Positions 33,396 through 45,930 are shown, numbered from the stretch's first letter. The stretch is 64,000 nt of DNA from Myotis daubentonii (GCF_963259705.1 NC_081840.1:147223549-147287548), one strand, 5' to 3'. The notes: generated by a model not told the origin, from the sequence alone. Numbers and translations: made by a program.

Positions 33396-35759
33396 TTTAT
33401 ATGCCAAATGACAGATGGCAAGTACAGGCCATCTATGATCTGCGACTTTCGTACACCAATGTTTGGTACGAGGTGAACTTTCATACATAAAAATTAAAAT
33501 GTTAACTCACCTTTCGCACCCAGAGGGGGTCTTTCCTAACTACAGGACAAAGGCTGGCACCCAGGTGCTGTGTGATGAGGTGCATCCTAATCCCTGGGTA
33601 AAGGGAGGGCGTGAACTGTGGCAGCAGGAGGGTGTGCATGCGGAACCAGCTGAGTCAAGAAGCAGCCCCAGACCTTTGTTTTCCTCATGACCCTTTGTTA
33701 GACCAAAAGCACCTCTGGAAGGTTGTTTCCATCCCTGCCTTGGCGAGCAGCTTGAATGTAGACATCATTTCCATCATCAGTCTCACCTGCAGCACAAAAC
33801 TGTCTGCTCATTATATGTCACCACTAGAACATGAACTGCTTAGGGTCTTGGGCTATGGGTTACTCACCTTTGCATTCTCAGCACAAGCACAGTGCCTAAG
33901 ATGAAATATCTAATCAAGTGTTGAATACATGAATCCTTACATCGTCTTCAATGGAAATATTTATTTTAATATTTACATGTTTTCATATGTTATATGACCA
34001 TGAATCATTTAGAAGAATAGTAATAACCAGTAGCATGACTAAATTGAGAGTTTCCAGAGATTCATAACACTTGAAAAGACATTGGAGATCATCAACTTTT
34101 TGGTTTTTCACAGATGAGGCCCAGAGAGGTTAGGTTAGTTACCCAATAGCAAGAAGTCTAGCTAAAGCTCAGTGTTTCCCATCCAGCTTTTTATTTTCCT
34201 AATATCTCCTACACAGAGATGTAAGTCATTTTGGCTAAAGAAGAGCTTTTGAAATAAAGTCAAACTGGAGACGTTATCATTAGATATGTTCAGAATTGAG
34301 AAGTGGACATACATATTTTTATGACTAGGAAGACGCAAGGGGAATTCTAGTTGGAAGGAAGCAGATAGTGGGAAGTAGTCAATAAAGGGAAGCATAAACA
34401 TATATGACCCTTGACCTCTTTTTGCATGATTCAAGGCATCAAAGTGATCTAGAAGGGTTACACAAAGAAAACAGTAGGACTTCCCAGGTTCTCTGTGGCA
34501 TGGTAGGCTTATGTGATAATGGTTAGATGGCAGGCACTGAGATAAATGGACAAGTCATCTTCAGCCCAAGGTGAGAGTCCCAGGGGCTCCAGCTGCCTTG
34601 AGCCACAAGACCAACAGCCTGGAACCCAGGCTGGTCCACTATGAAGTAGAGCAAAATAGATCTCTAGGGAACTGAGGCTTGAGTTCAAACTCCAAGAAAA
34701 TAGAGGAAAATTCTTGCACAATAATAATAAATGGGCTGCATAAACCCTCGTGAAAGGAAAGTAATCCCAACTCTCATCTATCACTTATATACACTGCTGG
34801 CCAAAACTTCCATTCAAACTCAGAAGCTGGTTCCCTATCACTGTAGCACTAAATCTTTCACTTCATAAAAAAGACTATAGCCTCTATGAAGTTTGGGGGG
34901 GGGGGGGGGGTTGGTCACTTGGAAGAGTTTCTAAACAAGGACATTCCTGCATCAGCCTGAACCCACAGGTAACGAGGAGTGATGAATATTCTTGGCATGA
35001 ACGCCATATATCCCATTGCAAACTTTTTATTTTGTAAGCTGTCCATACTGCAGTGTGAAAATGTCTATTCAATTCCCCAGAGCCATGAAGCAGGTAAAGG
35101 ATTTTAGCAGCCCTGGACACAAGGCAGCCCCTAGAAATATGGCTTCAACTACAGGAAATAACAGTCACCATTGTAAACTATTTTGTGCCTGGAGCCAACC
35201 CACAAAAACTAATGCAATAATAGAGATTCTAAGTTAAAGCTGGAAATTGCTACCCAGGTCAGGCTACTCCCTGGAGCCCAGATAGGATTACTCTGGGTGC
35301 ATTCTGGAACACCACAGCTGGTCTAGGTTTTCATTGTCTCATATAATGAACTTTCACTATTTCCTTTAATAATCCTCAACTCCCTGACTTGGATTGGACA
35401 GTCAGTCTGAATTTATCTTTTCCCAATTTCAAGTTTTTCATTCCTTTCCTATTTCAGACAAAGCTTAAAAAAATCTCTGTGAATTATAATCTAGATTTTC
35501 TTATTTAGCTCTTACTTTCCCATAGAGCTTTTGCTCCTTTGATACATCGGTCACTTTTCTCTGAAACCTGGCCAATTTAAAATTCCCTCGGGTAATTCTG
35601 AGACCTAAAATAGATGCATTGTAGTAGAAAGAACAGTTGATTGGTCAAGGGGCTGGAGCATAAACTTGGTCTCTATTCTACTATTCACATGTTTATTAGA
35701 AGAGAAGAAATGACTTTGGTGCTATACATCTTGGTGTTCCTCCTTGTAAAATCTACAAT
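33396..35759. other. Unassigned sequence
   Basis: 34080-34190 has a faint old-repeat phrase ('cattggagatcatcaac ... cacagatgaggcccagagaggttagg'). A G-run lies at about 34895-34911. No coding frame with motifs. Confidence 0.4.
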
Positions 35760-35776
35760 AATATTTTTGTTCTTTC

Positions 35777-35837
35777 TTTTTTTTTATTGCTTAAAGTATT
35801 ACAAAGGATATTACATATGTGTCCTTTTTTACCCCCC
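35777..35837 (-). mobile_element. Very short 5'-truncated L1
   Basis: 'tttttattgcttaaagtattacaaaggatattacatatgtgtcc' is the reverse complement of the last ~60 bases of the L1 ending near 40280. Flanked by a 17-bp duplication AATATTTTTGTTCTTTC / AATATTTTTGTACTTTC (35760-35776 / 35838-35854), one mismatch. Confidence 0.88.
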
Positions 35838-35854
35838 AATATTTTTGTACTTTC

Positions 35855-36455
35855 TATCTGCCTCCTATAACATTGGATTTTCTCCCAAATAAAAACAATT
35901 CCCTGTTAATTTGGTAGTGGGGGATTCAAACTAAGTCTTGCTAGTTTAATAACATTGCACTCTCTCATGACAAATGAAGTACCTGGTATATTTTTACATC
36001 TTTTTACAGTCTTTTAACCCCACCAACCCACATTCCCATGCACTGATCTTGAAGAATTTGCTATCAATGGTAGGGATCGTTCTGATACATTTGTTTGAGT
36101 AATTGATGTGAAACAAATCATCTTATTTGCAGAAAGAAAAAGTATATGCCTATAAACCTACCCTAACCAAAGAAATAGTATCCTTCCTGCCTACAGTGGT
36201 TTCAGTTTGAGTTCCACTCCATTTGTAGTCACTTATGAAACAAAATATATTAATTTATAATGCATAAATCCCCTTTATTCAGACATATTAAAATAGCAAT
36301 AACAACAAAACAGTTTCATTTTTTATGAGAGATTATACCCTTGTTAGAATCAAATATTCTAATAAGGAAAGCTGTTCTTCAGAATTTTTTAGACATGTGT
36401 GAGTTTTGGTCCTCTGAGGAATATGAGTCCTCTGAGATGCATGCATCAAGGTGAT
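35855..36455. other. Unassigned sequence
   Basis: No repeat ends or coding motifs seen. Confidence 0.4.
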
Positions 36456-36460
36456 ATTAG

Positions 36461-36662
36461 AGTCCCTGGCCATGTAGCTCAGTTGATTGGAGTGTGATCT
36501 GGATATGCCAGGGTTGCAGGTTTGAACCCTAGTCAGGATACAAGTGAAAATCAACCAGTGGTAGATACATGGATGAGTGGAGCAACAAATCTCTCCTTCT
36601 CCTCCTTTTTCCTCCCTCCCTCCCTCTCTCTAAAATAATCAATAAATTAAAAAAAAATGTTT
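36461..36662 (+). mobile_element. Old tRNA-derived SINE
   Basis: 'ccctggccatgtagctcagttgattggagtg' has a clear box A; 'gcaggtttgaaccctag' is box B-like; then a CT-rich stretch, 'aataatcaataaatt' and an A tail. More diverged than the Ves copies. Confidence 0.75.
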
Positions 36663-36764
36663 TAAGATAGCATTAGATGTATATGGTGGGCAGCTGCCTA
36701 AGTGACTTGCTTTTAAATGAATAAATAATAAAGCAGTAAAATATGACTTCCATCTCCCTATGAG

Positions 36765-36768
<4 letters not shown>

Positions 36769-36821
<53 letters not shown>
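36769..36821. repeat. (CT)n microsatellite
   Basis: About 25 CT repeats directly upstream of the LTR-like element; read on the minus strand it gives an Arg-Glu run. Confidence 0.95.
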
Positions 36822-36824
<3 letters not shown>

Positions 36825-37137
36825 ATCATGGTGGGAACACCCTTGTGGCAAAGGACTAAGGGAGGCCTCCAGCCAACAGTCAGCAAAGAACTGAGGTCCT
36901 CAGCAGAACGGTTCACAGAAACCAAATCAGGCAGATCCTTCTGCAGTTGAGCTTCAGATGAGACCCTGAAGCTGGCATTTGATTGCAACCAGGTGGGAGA
37001 CCCTGAAGCAAAAGGTCTGGCTAAGTCACGCCCATATTTCTGACCTACAATAGCTGTGAGTTATTAAATGTATGTTGTTGCTGTTGTTAGACATTAATTT
37101 GGGGGATATGTTATACACTAATAGATAACTAATACAA
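36825..37137 (+). mobile_element. MaLR-type LTR 3' part
   Basis: 'ggcctccagccaacagtcagcaaagaactgaggtcc', 'ttgagcttcagatgagaccctgaagc', 'ggtgggagaccctgaagc', 'taagtcacgcccatatttctgacc', 'ctgtgagttattaaatg', ending 'aatagataactaatacaa', follow the order of a MaLR LTR. The 5' end is lost or masked by the CT tract. Confidence 0.65.
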
Positions 37138-38026
37138 TGTACAGAAAATGTATTAGAGAAAGAAGCAGAAAACGAAGTGAGCCTTCTAACTATGATGTGA
37201 GTCTGATATCTAATAAAGGATAAGGAGAAAAAGAATTGGGCTGGCAGAGTGGCTTAGTCCTAGGCAAAGTTCCCCATTGGAAGAGTCCCACATCTTGCCA
37301 GAATTATCCTCAATTTGTATTCTTGCCATGTTCAGTCATTGGCTGAGAACACTTGTCAAGAATCATAGTCCTGACACAAATACGATGGTGAATCCAAAAG
37401 AGCGGCAACTGCAGTCCCACAGCGGATTATTTCAGTGGTGCATTTCCATGCTACAGAAAAGAAGCAGGCAAATATCACAATATTGGAAAGAAAAGAGAAA
37501 GTATAGTTGCTTTTTAAAATCATTATCACTAAAGATGTTCTTGTAGCCTGTTCCACCTTCTCAGTCATGTTGCCCTGAATAGGTAATCAAGAAGGTGGAC
37601 TTGAGCAGTAGGAGCACCAATGCTATCACCACTTCTTTGGATCATCCTCACTGCCATCTCATATGTTGGGTCAACAGCCTCTATTGTTTTTGTTAATAAC
37701 TCTCCTGCTTTAATGTAGGCTGATTGCATTCTCATTCAAAGGATTATTTTTTTAAGAAAATCTGTATTTAAGGACAAGAAAGAGAGGGAATGAATGGATT
37801 AAAAAAACAACAACAACAACAACCTTGGTTGAGGAATGATGATATAAAATAGAGACAAGGGAAATACCAACATGTTTTTTAGGTCTTTGAGTAATTATTG
37901 GAGCATATTTCAGTAAGCATTCAAGTGTCTTTTATTTTAAAAGGCAGAAATATATATATAAGGAAGGTGAACATTACTATCAACAATTTTTAATTAATTT
38001 GGAAGTGTTTACATGTGCTAACCAGA
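37138..38026. other. Unassigned sequence
   Basis: Includes (CAA)n at 37807-37823. The 89-codon frame at 37277-37546 has no recognisable domain. Confidence 0.4.
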
Positions 38027-40016
38027 GTTTGATAAAAACTCTCAGCAAGATGGGAGTAGAAGGATCATACCTCAACATAATAAAAGCCATATATGACAGA
38101 CCCACAGCCAACATCATACTCAATGGACAAAAACTAACACCATTTCCCCTAAGAACAGGAACAAGACAGGGATGCCCCCTCTCACCACTCCTGTTCAACA
38201 TAGTACTGGAAGTGTTAGCCATTGCAATTCGGCAAGAAGAAGAAATAAAAGGCATCCAAATTGGAAAAGAGGAAGTAAAACTGTCCTTATTTGCAGACGA
38301 CATGATATTATACATACAAAACCCTAGAGATTCCATCAAAAAGCTACTAGACTTAATACATGAATTTGGCAATGTAGCAGGATACAAAATTAACCCCAAG
38401 AAATCTGAGGCATTTCTATACACCAATAGTGAACTTTCAGAAAGAGAGATTATAAAAACAATCCCGTTTACCATTGCACCAAAAAATTAAGCTACCTAGG
38501 AATAAACTTAACTAAAGAGGTAAAAGACCTCTACTCAGAAAACTACAGGACGTTGAAAAAAGATATAGAGGAAGACATAAACAGATGGAAGAACATACCA
38601 TGTTCATGGATTGGTAGAATCAACATCATTAAAATGTCCATACTACCCAAAGCAATCTATAAATTCAACGCACTTCCCATTAAAATACCAACGGCATACT
38701 TCAGAGATCTAGAACGAACTCTCCAAAAATTCATCTGGAATAAAAAAAGACCCCTAATAGCTGCAGCAATCCTGAAAAAGAACAAAGTAGGTGGGATCTC
38801 AATACCAGATATCAAGTTGTACTACAAAGCCACTGTTCTCAAAACTGCCTGGTACTGGCACAAGAATAGGCATATAGATCAATGGAATAGAATAGAGAGC
38901 CCAGAAATCGGCCCGAACCAATATGCTCAATTAATATTTGACAAAGGAGGCAAGAACATACAATGGAGCCAAGATAGTCTCTTCAATAAATGGTGTTGGG
39001 AAAATTGGACAGATATATGCAAGAAAATGAAACTAGACCACCAACTTACACCATACACAAAAATAAACTCAAAATGGATAAAGGACTTAAATGTACGACA
39101 GGAAACCATAAAAATTCTAGAAGAATCCAAAGGCAACAAAATCTCAGACATATGCTGAAGCAATTTCTTCACTGATACAGCTCCTAGGGCACTTGAAACT
39201 AAAGAAAAAATGAACAAATGGGACTACATCAAAATAAAAAGCTTCTGCACAGCAAAAGAAACCATCAACAAAACAACGAGAAAACCCACTGTGTGGGAAA
39301 ACATATTTGCCAATGTCATATCTGATAAGGGTCTAATCTCCAAAATATATAGGGAACTCATACAACTTAACAAAAGGAAGATAAACAATCCAATCAAAAA
39401 ATGGGCAAAGGACCTAAATAGACACCTTTCAAAAGAGGACATTCAGAAAGCCAAGAGACATATGAAAACATGCTCAAAGTCACTAATCATCCGAGAGATG
39501 CAAATCAAAACAGCAATGAGGTACCATCTCACATCTGTCAGACTGGCTATCATCAACAAATCAACAAACGACAAGTGCTGGAGAGGATGTGGAGAAAAAG
39601 GAACACTTGTGCACTGCTGGTGGGAATGCAGACTGGTGCAGCCACTATGGAAGACAGTATGGAGTTTCCTCAAAAAACTGAAAATGGAACTCCCATTTGA
39701 CCCTGTGATCCCACTTCTAGGAATATATCCCAAGAAACCAGAAACACCAATCAGAAAGGATATATGCACCCCTATGTTCATAGCAGCACAATTCACCATA
39801 GCTAAGATCTGGAAACAGCCTAAGTGCCCATCAGTAGATGAATGGATTAGAAAACTGTGGTACATCTACACGATGGAATACTATGCTGCTCTAAAAAGGA
39901 AGGAACTCTTATCATTTGCAACGTCATGGATGGAACTGGAGAGCATTATGCTAAGTGAAATAAGCCAGTCAATGAAGGAAAAATACCACATGATCTCACT
40001 CATTCATGGACAATAG
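38027..40016 (+). pseudogene. L1 ORF2 (reverse transcriptase to C-terminus), one frameshift and one stop
   Basis: ORF2p supplies endonuclease and reverse transcriptase for target-primed reverse transcription; here the endonuclease is missing through 5' truncation. Visible motifs: [12 protein letters not shown] (38164-38199), catalytic FADD (38290-38301), the conserved [11 protein letters not shown] block (from about 38605), [12 protein letters not shown] (about 38823-38858), and the C-terminal knuckle CWRGC-x7-HC-x3-C (about 39575-39630). The frame shifts at about 38480-38500 in a short A-run and a TGA interrupts it at 39156-39158; the remainder to 40016 is open in the same frame. So it cannot make an active protein. 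The few defects suggest a fairly recent insertion. Confidence 0.93.
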
Positions 40017-40305
40017 AGACCCGTATAAACTTTTGAACAATAATAGATACAGAGGCAGAGCTGCCTCAAACAGATTGTCAAACTGCAGCGGGAAGGCCGG
40101 GGAGGGTTGGGGGGCAGGAGGTAGGGGGGTAAGAGATCAACTAAAGGACTTGTATGCATGCATATAAGCATAACCAATGGACATAAGACACTGGGGGATA
40201 GGGGAGGCTAGGGGACTGTCTAGGGTGGGGGGATAAAATGGACACATATGTAATACCCTTTGTAATACTTTAAGCAATAAAAAAAATTATATTCAGAATA
40301 TTCAA

Positions 40306-40340
<35 letters not shown>
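38027..40340 (+). mobile_element. 5'-truncated L1 with near-complete ORF2 C-terminal half
   Basis: Begins inside the reverse-transcriptase region ('gtttgataaaaactctcagc') and runs to the ORF2 end (40016), a G-rich 3' UTR (40017-40275), and a tail that is unusual: an A-run at 40278-40285, an 18-base non-A insert, then (AATA)n to about 40340. A clear target duplication was not found at the putative ends. Confidence 0.93.
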
Positions 40341-40341
<1 letters not shown>

Positions 40342-40344
40342 CCA

Positions 40345-42305
40345 GTTCATAATAAAGTTTAGATCCACTGTGCCAGACTTTCTTAGGAGAATATTGAGGA
40401 AAGAGCGGGAGTTTCAAAGAAGTAGAAAGATTACAGTAGATGAATTATATGATAGCAGAGAACCTAGCAGTTGACTATGTCCACAGGAAGGACTGAAGGA
40501 CCCTCCTTCTTCATTGAGGCATCGTACTGAGAGGGGTTGTTTTCTGTGAGCCAGAAGTCATAGATGCTTCATGGGAATCTCCATTGTCAATACGGATGAT
40601 ATGATTTCAGAATAGCAAAGACCATGTTTCAGCACTCAATAATTAGAGGCAACCGAGATATTATCACTGTAATAGTCAGCAAGGCCAGGCTGACAATCAG
40701 GGGCCCTGGACCATTAGAATCTGTGGCAATGGCTAATAGACCATCCTATTTCTAGAGGCAAGATAGATGGACAACCAATGAGAGTGTTGCTCCATCTATA
40801 TAAACATAAGAGATGATGAGAAAATCCCAGTGTTAACCATCTTATTGGAAAATAATGATTCCTTTCCTGGCTCTGGTTCTGAATCAATTCTCAGCCAATT
40901 GAAATAAGGTCAGGTTCCTTTGAGAAAGAACCCCACAGTGCCAAAACAAGATTACATAATGTGAGTTACATTATGCCCCAAAGGGACTTAGTGCCATTTT
41001 CCAGGATAAAAGGAATACCCATATCTTTTGAAAATTACTGGATATAGAATCAGAGCTGACACTGATACCAGGGAATATAAAATGCTATAATTACCCTTCT
41101 ATCAGATGGAGTATAATTGATTCAAAGAGTCTATGGATATTCTCCTGGTGATTCCCCCATGTTCTGAGTGCATAATCAGAATGGATATATTTAGCGACTG
41201 CCAGGACCCTCTCAATATCTCTCTTACCTGTGGAGTAACAGCCATCAGAGTGTAAAGGACCAAGCGAAGCCCATGACACTTTATCCAATAGCCAATATAG
41301 TAAATCAAAAGCCATACCACATTCTATTTGGAATTTTAGATATTGCTGTTAGTCTCAGACTCAAATGATGTAGAAATATTGCTCCCTGTCATGTCTCCAT
41401 TCAAAGAACCAGTATAGTCATTACAAAAGAGAAAGGAAAATAGAAGATAGATCATTGTAGACCTTTAGAGGATGAAAGACAAGGATGTCTCTGGAAGAAG
41501 CAAATGGAAGACCTATGAAAGTAGGGACAAATTGTGCAGATTTTGCCTCACATTCTTGCTCACCAGAGAGCATCTATAGTAGAGGAGTCATTGAATATCC
41601 TGAAGAACAAGCTAACTCATCCAGTAGAGCTAAACCAGCCTTTGTCCTTAGCCACCGAGTTCTAGCACAATTGGCTTACAAATAGAGTGACCATGGTATC
41701 AGGTATGGAGACAACACATGGGCCCATCTCCTTGGATCTAGATCAGCAGCAGTGGGAACTGTGACTTATTCCACTAACACTCCCTTGAAAGACTTTTGAT
41801 AGCAAATTTTGTTTGTTTGTTTTTTTTAATTGTGACCAGCCACCACCCTGAAGCATTAAAAACACAGTGGAAAATAACGCATGGAGAGTGAATGTATCTG
41901 GTAACATAGTGGATGCTTTGTAGGAGACACTGTTGATTCTCCAGTCCATTTCCCCATAGCAACAGCAATAAAAGACAGTTTCCAGCATGCTGAAAAATTC
42001 CCTTTGCAAGTCCCTTGTTCTCTTTTTTTCTCTACCTAAAGGCTTTCTCTAGCACCTTGAAAGCTCACTCATCTACAAGCAGATAACAACCTGGAAGTAT
42101 GGGAGAATCAACACTCCAGGGACAACTCTCAAACAATAAAGGATGGTTGCTAGTCGCTAAGTAGCCCAGAATCATGGGATGATTCTGAGATGTTTCACAT
42201 GGTTTCTTTGTAGAACAATATTGATCTATAGTTGCCCAGTATAGTAACATACTCATTGATGCATATTTATTAACTTTATGAACTTCTCTCCCTTCCTTTT
42301 CTTAT
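40345..42305 (+). mobile_element. Probable ERVL/MaLR internal region (decayed)
   Basis: The right part (42020-42260) follows a familiar MaLR/ERVL internal text order: 'aaaggctttctctagcaccttgaaag', 'gcagataacaacctggaagtatgggagaatcaac', 'agtagcccagaatcatgggatgattctgagatg', 'gttgcccagtatagtaacatactcattg'. 41100-41320 ('ttctcctggtgattcccccatgttctgagtgcataatcagaatggatatatttagcgactgcc') fits the same class. No open pol frame. The left boundary is uncertain; the right is cut by the Helitron at 42312. Confidence 0.5.
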
Positions 42306-42311
42306 TTCCTA

Positions 42312-42766
42312 CTAGAGGCCCAGTGCACAAAAATTTCTGCACTTGGGGGGGTCCCTCAGCCTGGCCTGTGCCCTCTCACAGTCTGGGACCCCTCAGGGGA
42401 TGACCACCTGCTGGATTAGGCCCGTTCCCCAGGGGATGGGGTCTAAGCTGGCAGACATCCCTCTGGCAGCCTGGGAGCCCTCGGGGGATGTCCACTTGCC
42501 AGCAGGGAGCAGGCCTAAGCTGAAGTCGGACATCCTTAGTGCTGTTGAGGAGGCGGGAGAGGCTCCCACTACCACCACTGTACTGGCAGCCACCAGCCTG
42601 GCTTGTGGCTGAGCAGAGCTCCCCCTGTGGAAGCACACTGACCACCAGGGGTCAGCCTGCATTGGGCATCTTCCCCCTGGTGGTCAGTGTGTTTCATAGT
42701 GACCAGTCATTCCCAGTTGTTCTGCTGTTAGGGTCAATTTGCATATTACCTTTTTATTATATAGGA
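42312..42766 (-). mobile_element. Short HeliBat Helitron
   Basis: Antisense ends: CTAGAGGCCCAGTGCACAAAAATTT at the left (3' end with hairpin) and TTTTTATTATATAGGA at the right (5' end TCC...). Flanking bases are A (42311) and T (42767), without duplication. It has the same internal sequence as 46708-47165, including an inverted pair of CTCF-like sites at 42642-42655 (plus) and 42670-42683 (minus), each with one mismatch. Non-coding. Confidence 0.9.
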
Positions 42767-42834
42767 TCATTCTTCCGGAGACCACCTCCCCTACACACAA
42801 TCTATTCCCAAATTCTTTTCTAAAGCCTACTTTT

Positions 42835-43052
42835 AAAAATATATTTTTTTATTGATTTTTTACAGAGAGGAAGGGAGAAGCATAGAGAGTTAGAAACATC
42901 AATGAGAGAGAAAAACATCGATCAACTGCTCCTGCACACCCTCTACTGGGGATGTGCCCACAACCAACATACATGCCCTTGATCAGAATCGAATCTGGAA
43001 CCCTTCAGTCCACAGGCCGACACTTTATCCACTGAGTCAAATGGGTTAGGGC
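42835..43052 (-). mobile_element. Ves SINE
   Basis: Antisense order: T-rich tail, 'attgattttttacagagaggaaggg', 'catcgatcaactg', 'tgcccttgatcagaatcgaatctggaaccc' (box B), 'atccactgagtcaa' (box A). Flanks GCCTACTTTT (42825-42834) / GTCTACTTTT (43057-43066). Confidence 0.9.
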
Positions 43053-43329
43053 TAACGTCTACTTTTGAAAGAATACAAGCTAAGATAATTTAATTGTTAA
43101 AATAATAATAATCATGTCTTGTATAAGTTAAAATAAAATACATAGCAATAATAGCATGTATTATTCATGTGGATTTACAAATGAAATGTTCTATGATTTT
43201 AACTTTGTTTAAGAAAATGGTTGGTAAATTACCAATCAACATTAGACTTTAGTAAGTCAAGGGTGCATGTTATAATTTCTAAAAGGATCACTAAAAATTT
43301 AACAAAAGGATATTTATCTTTCAAATTAA

Positions 43330-43990
43330 ATTGTTATACAATATAACCCAACAAGGACAATAAGAAAATTAAAAAAAAAAAAAAGATATAGAACAGGAAA
43401 AAAAAAAACAACACCTAAATATATTAGTACTTACATTAAGTATAGAAGGCCTAAAGCACCAATTAAAAACATAAACAATCAGACTAGAATAAAAAATATA
43501 TATGTATGCTCAGGACAAAATACATTGTCTTTGCCTGATTTCCCCAGAAAACAGAGTTGAGGCAAAAAATGTATGTGTGGTTTCAGTGCACAGAAGTGAA
43601 AGACGGGGGTCAAAATTCAGAGGAGGAGGGAAAATTATAAAACACTTAAACTTTGTGACCTGAAGTAAAGATTAATAACAGAAAAAGCACTAATTTAACA
43701 AGTTCTTGGGGTTGAATGTATAGCGTAGTGATTATAAGCTAGTGACACTATATCATATATAGTTGAATGTTGTTAAGAGAGTAGATCTTAAATGTTCTCA
43801 CTACAAAAAAGAAAGGGTTTCTATGTGATGGGACAGATGTGCTAACAAATGCTCTGGTCACAATTATTTTATAATATATAAAGGTATCAGGTCACTACAT
43901 TGCACACCTTACCTTACTCAATGTTATATGCCAACTACATCTCCATGAAACTGGAAAAATAAAAATGATAAACAAATAAGTAAATAAAAT
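43330..43990 (+). mobile_element. Old L1M fragments
   Basis: 43425-43490 ('cttacattaagtatagaaggcctaaagcaccaattaaaaacataaacaatcagac') matches early ORF2 layout. 43715-43990 ('tatagcgtagtgattataagc', 'gagagtagatcttaaatgttctcactac', 'gtgatgggacagatgtgc', 'ttgcacaccttaccttactcaatgttatatgcc') matches an L1M 3' UTR. They are probably two separate remnants. Confidence 0.65.
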
Positions 43991-44575
43991 AAAAACAACA
44001 AAAAAGGAAACAGCACTAATCATTAAGGTAAAGCGGTATGATAAATGGGCCCATATTAAAATTAAGAATATCTGTTTATTAAATACAACTCCAAGGAGTT
44101 AAAAGGAAAATGACAGGATAAGAAAAAATAGTTGTAACATATATAATAGTCAAAGGGCTCATAAGATAATATATAAGAAACTCCTTGAAATCAATGAGAA
44201 AAAGATAAAAACAGACAACCTAATAGAAAAATAGGCAGGAGAAAATATTTTTGGAAAGAGGATATCCAAATGGTCAATAAACATGTAAACAGGTGCACAA
44301 CGACATTATAATCAGGAGTATGGAAACTAAAGTGACATGAACAGTCATAGAATAGCCTCCACATGTCTAAAATTCAGATGTTTGACAATTCCAAGTTTTA
44401 GCAAGTCTACAGATCAACAGGATCTCTTTAATGGTACTCTTGGGAGTATGGTCCAGCCTCTTTAAAAAATCATTATTATCTACTACAATTGAAAATATGC
44501 ATTTTCCATGACCCAAATCCACTCCTACCTAACAGAAATGCATTATATATATAATCCAAGAGATATGTATAAGAA

Positions 44576-45461
44576 CTAGAACTGTAGTGCACTAGTTCAT
44601 GCACAGGTGGGGTCTGTCCAGCCCTCCCCAGTGAGGGCCAATTGGGGGCGGGGCTGGCCAAGGGGTCTAATGTTGGAAGCTATAGTTTCCTCCAGCTGGA
44701 TCTAATTATACTTTAAAGATGGCCAAAAGAAAACCCACAACAGAACTGTTTTGCATTTCAGGTGCCAGGAGATGAATTTGTTCATGTGTTGTTTACAGAC
44801 ATATATCAAGATGGATGATGGCTCTTTAATGATTTTTGCATTCTTCCCGGGCCTCTACTCTCAGTTTCCCAATATGATCTTCATGTCTGTTTATTTAAAG
44901 TTTTTCTGTTTTTGAATGTGCCTACCCTCGCTGTTGCTCCTGGCAGCCTGCAGGTCCTCTTTGCCGCCTCATTTAAAGAGAGACTGAAAGCTCACCTAAT
45001 CTGCAAGGCACTGCAATTTCACAAAACCCCCACCCAGCCCCTCTACATTCCTCAGCAAAGAGCCGCCATCCTGTTAATGCTTAGGTCACCTTTTTGGCTA
45101 ACTTGGAAGGACTGCTGGGGCTGTCTTCCCTGGAGGGAGAATTATACACCTTGGCTGCAATATTAGCAGAGCCCTCTGGAGACTCTGGTCGGGGTCAGAA
45201 GGGACTGATAATTATTTTCTTGTGCTTGCACTAAATGTACATGCACCAAGGAGCCAGGCAGTGATTTAGGGGTGTTGGGGGCTGATTGGGGTGGGGGCTG
45301 GCCATGGGGAGGGGCTGGTCCAGCTTGGGGGCAGAGGGGGTGATCGTGGCCCAGATCAGGCTGGTTGGCTGCCTCAGTGCATGTCATAGCCACCGGTCGT
45401 TCTGGTTGTTCTGGTTGTTCTGGTTGTTCTGCCTTAACGGTCGCTGGGCTTTTATAGATGA
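44576..45461 (-). mobile_element. Helitron with ~480 bp of unassigned, possibly captured, sequence
   Basis: Antisense 3' end CTAGAACTGTAGTGCACTAG... and 5' end ...CTTTTATAGATGA, flanked by A (44575) and T (45462). Helitron-like GC-rich margins (44600-44680; 45240-45440) enclose 44690-45180, which has lower GC, is unlike any other Helitron here, and holds an 84-codon plus-strand frame (44912-45166). The insert is not recognised; gene or regulatory capture is one explanation, an unusual Helitron core another. Confidence 0.75.
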
Positions 45462-45500
45462 TAGCAGCACTACGTCCATCATATATAGAATGAACAAATA

Positions 45501-45930
45501 TCCTATATAATAAAAGCCTAATATGCTAAGTATCCGATTGTCCAGTCGACTGGTCAACCAATCAAAGCATAGTATGCTAATGATAGGCTAAGGCTGCTCA
45601 ACAGCTCTCTATGACGTGCACTGACCACCAGGGGGCAGACAGTTGACCAGTTGACCAGTCGCGATGACATGCACTGACCACCAGGGGACAGATTCTCTGA
45701 CTGGTAAATTAGCTTGCTGCTGGCGTCCGGCCAATCGGGACTGAGCGAGATGGGCTGGAAATGCCCTGGAGCCCTCCCGTGGTCCCTCCCCGGCTGGCCA
45801 ACCTTCTACATCCTTCCCAGGCACTGATCATGCACTGGTGGGGTCCCTCGGTCTGGCCTGTGCCCTCTCACAATCCAGGCTGAGAGACCCCCTCCCCCAA
45901 GTGCATGAATTTTGTGCACCAGTCCTCTAG
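45501..45930 (+). mobile_element. Short HeliBat Helitron
   Basis: TCCTATATAATAAAAGCC at the 5' end, hairpin GTGCATGAATTTTGTGCAC and AGTCCTCTAG at the 3' end, flanks A and T. It carries two same-orientation CTCF-like sites at 45625-45638 (perfect) and 45678-45691 (one mismatch), unlike the inverted pairs of its relatives. Confidence 0.9.
45625..45638 (+). promoter_or_regulatory. CTCF-consensus-like site in Helitron
   Basis: CCACCAGGGGGCAG matches the CTCF core CCASYAGRKGGCRS at all 14 positions, preceded by TGA. A second copy, CCACCAGGGGACAG, follows 53 bases downstream in the same orientation. Binding is not shown. Confidence 0.5.

Noticed and set aside
37980..38474. 164-codon minus-strand frame
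   Set aside because: Antisense shadow of the L1 reverse-transcriptase frame.
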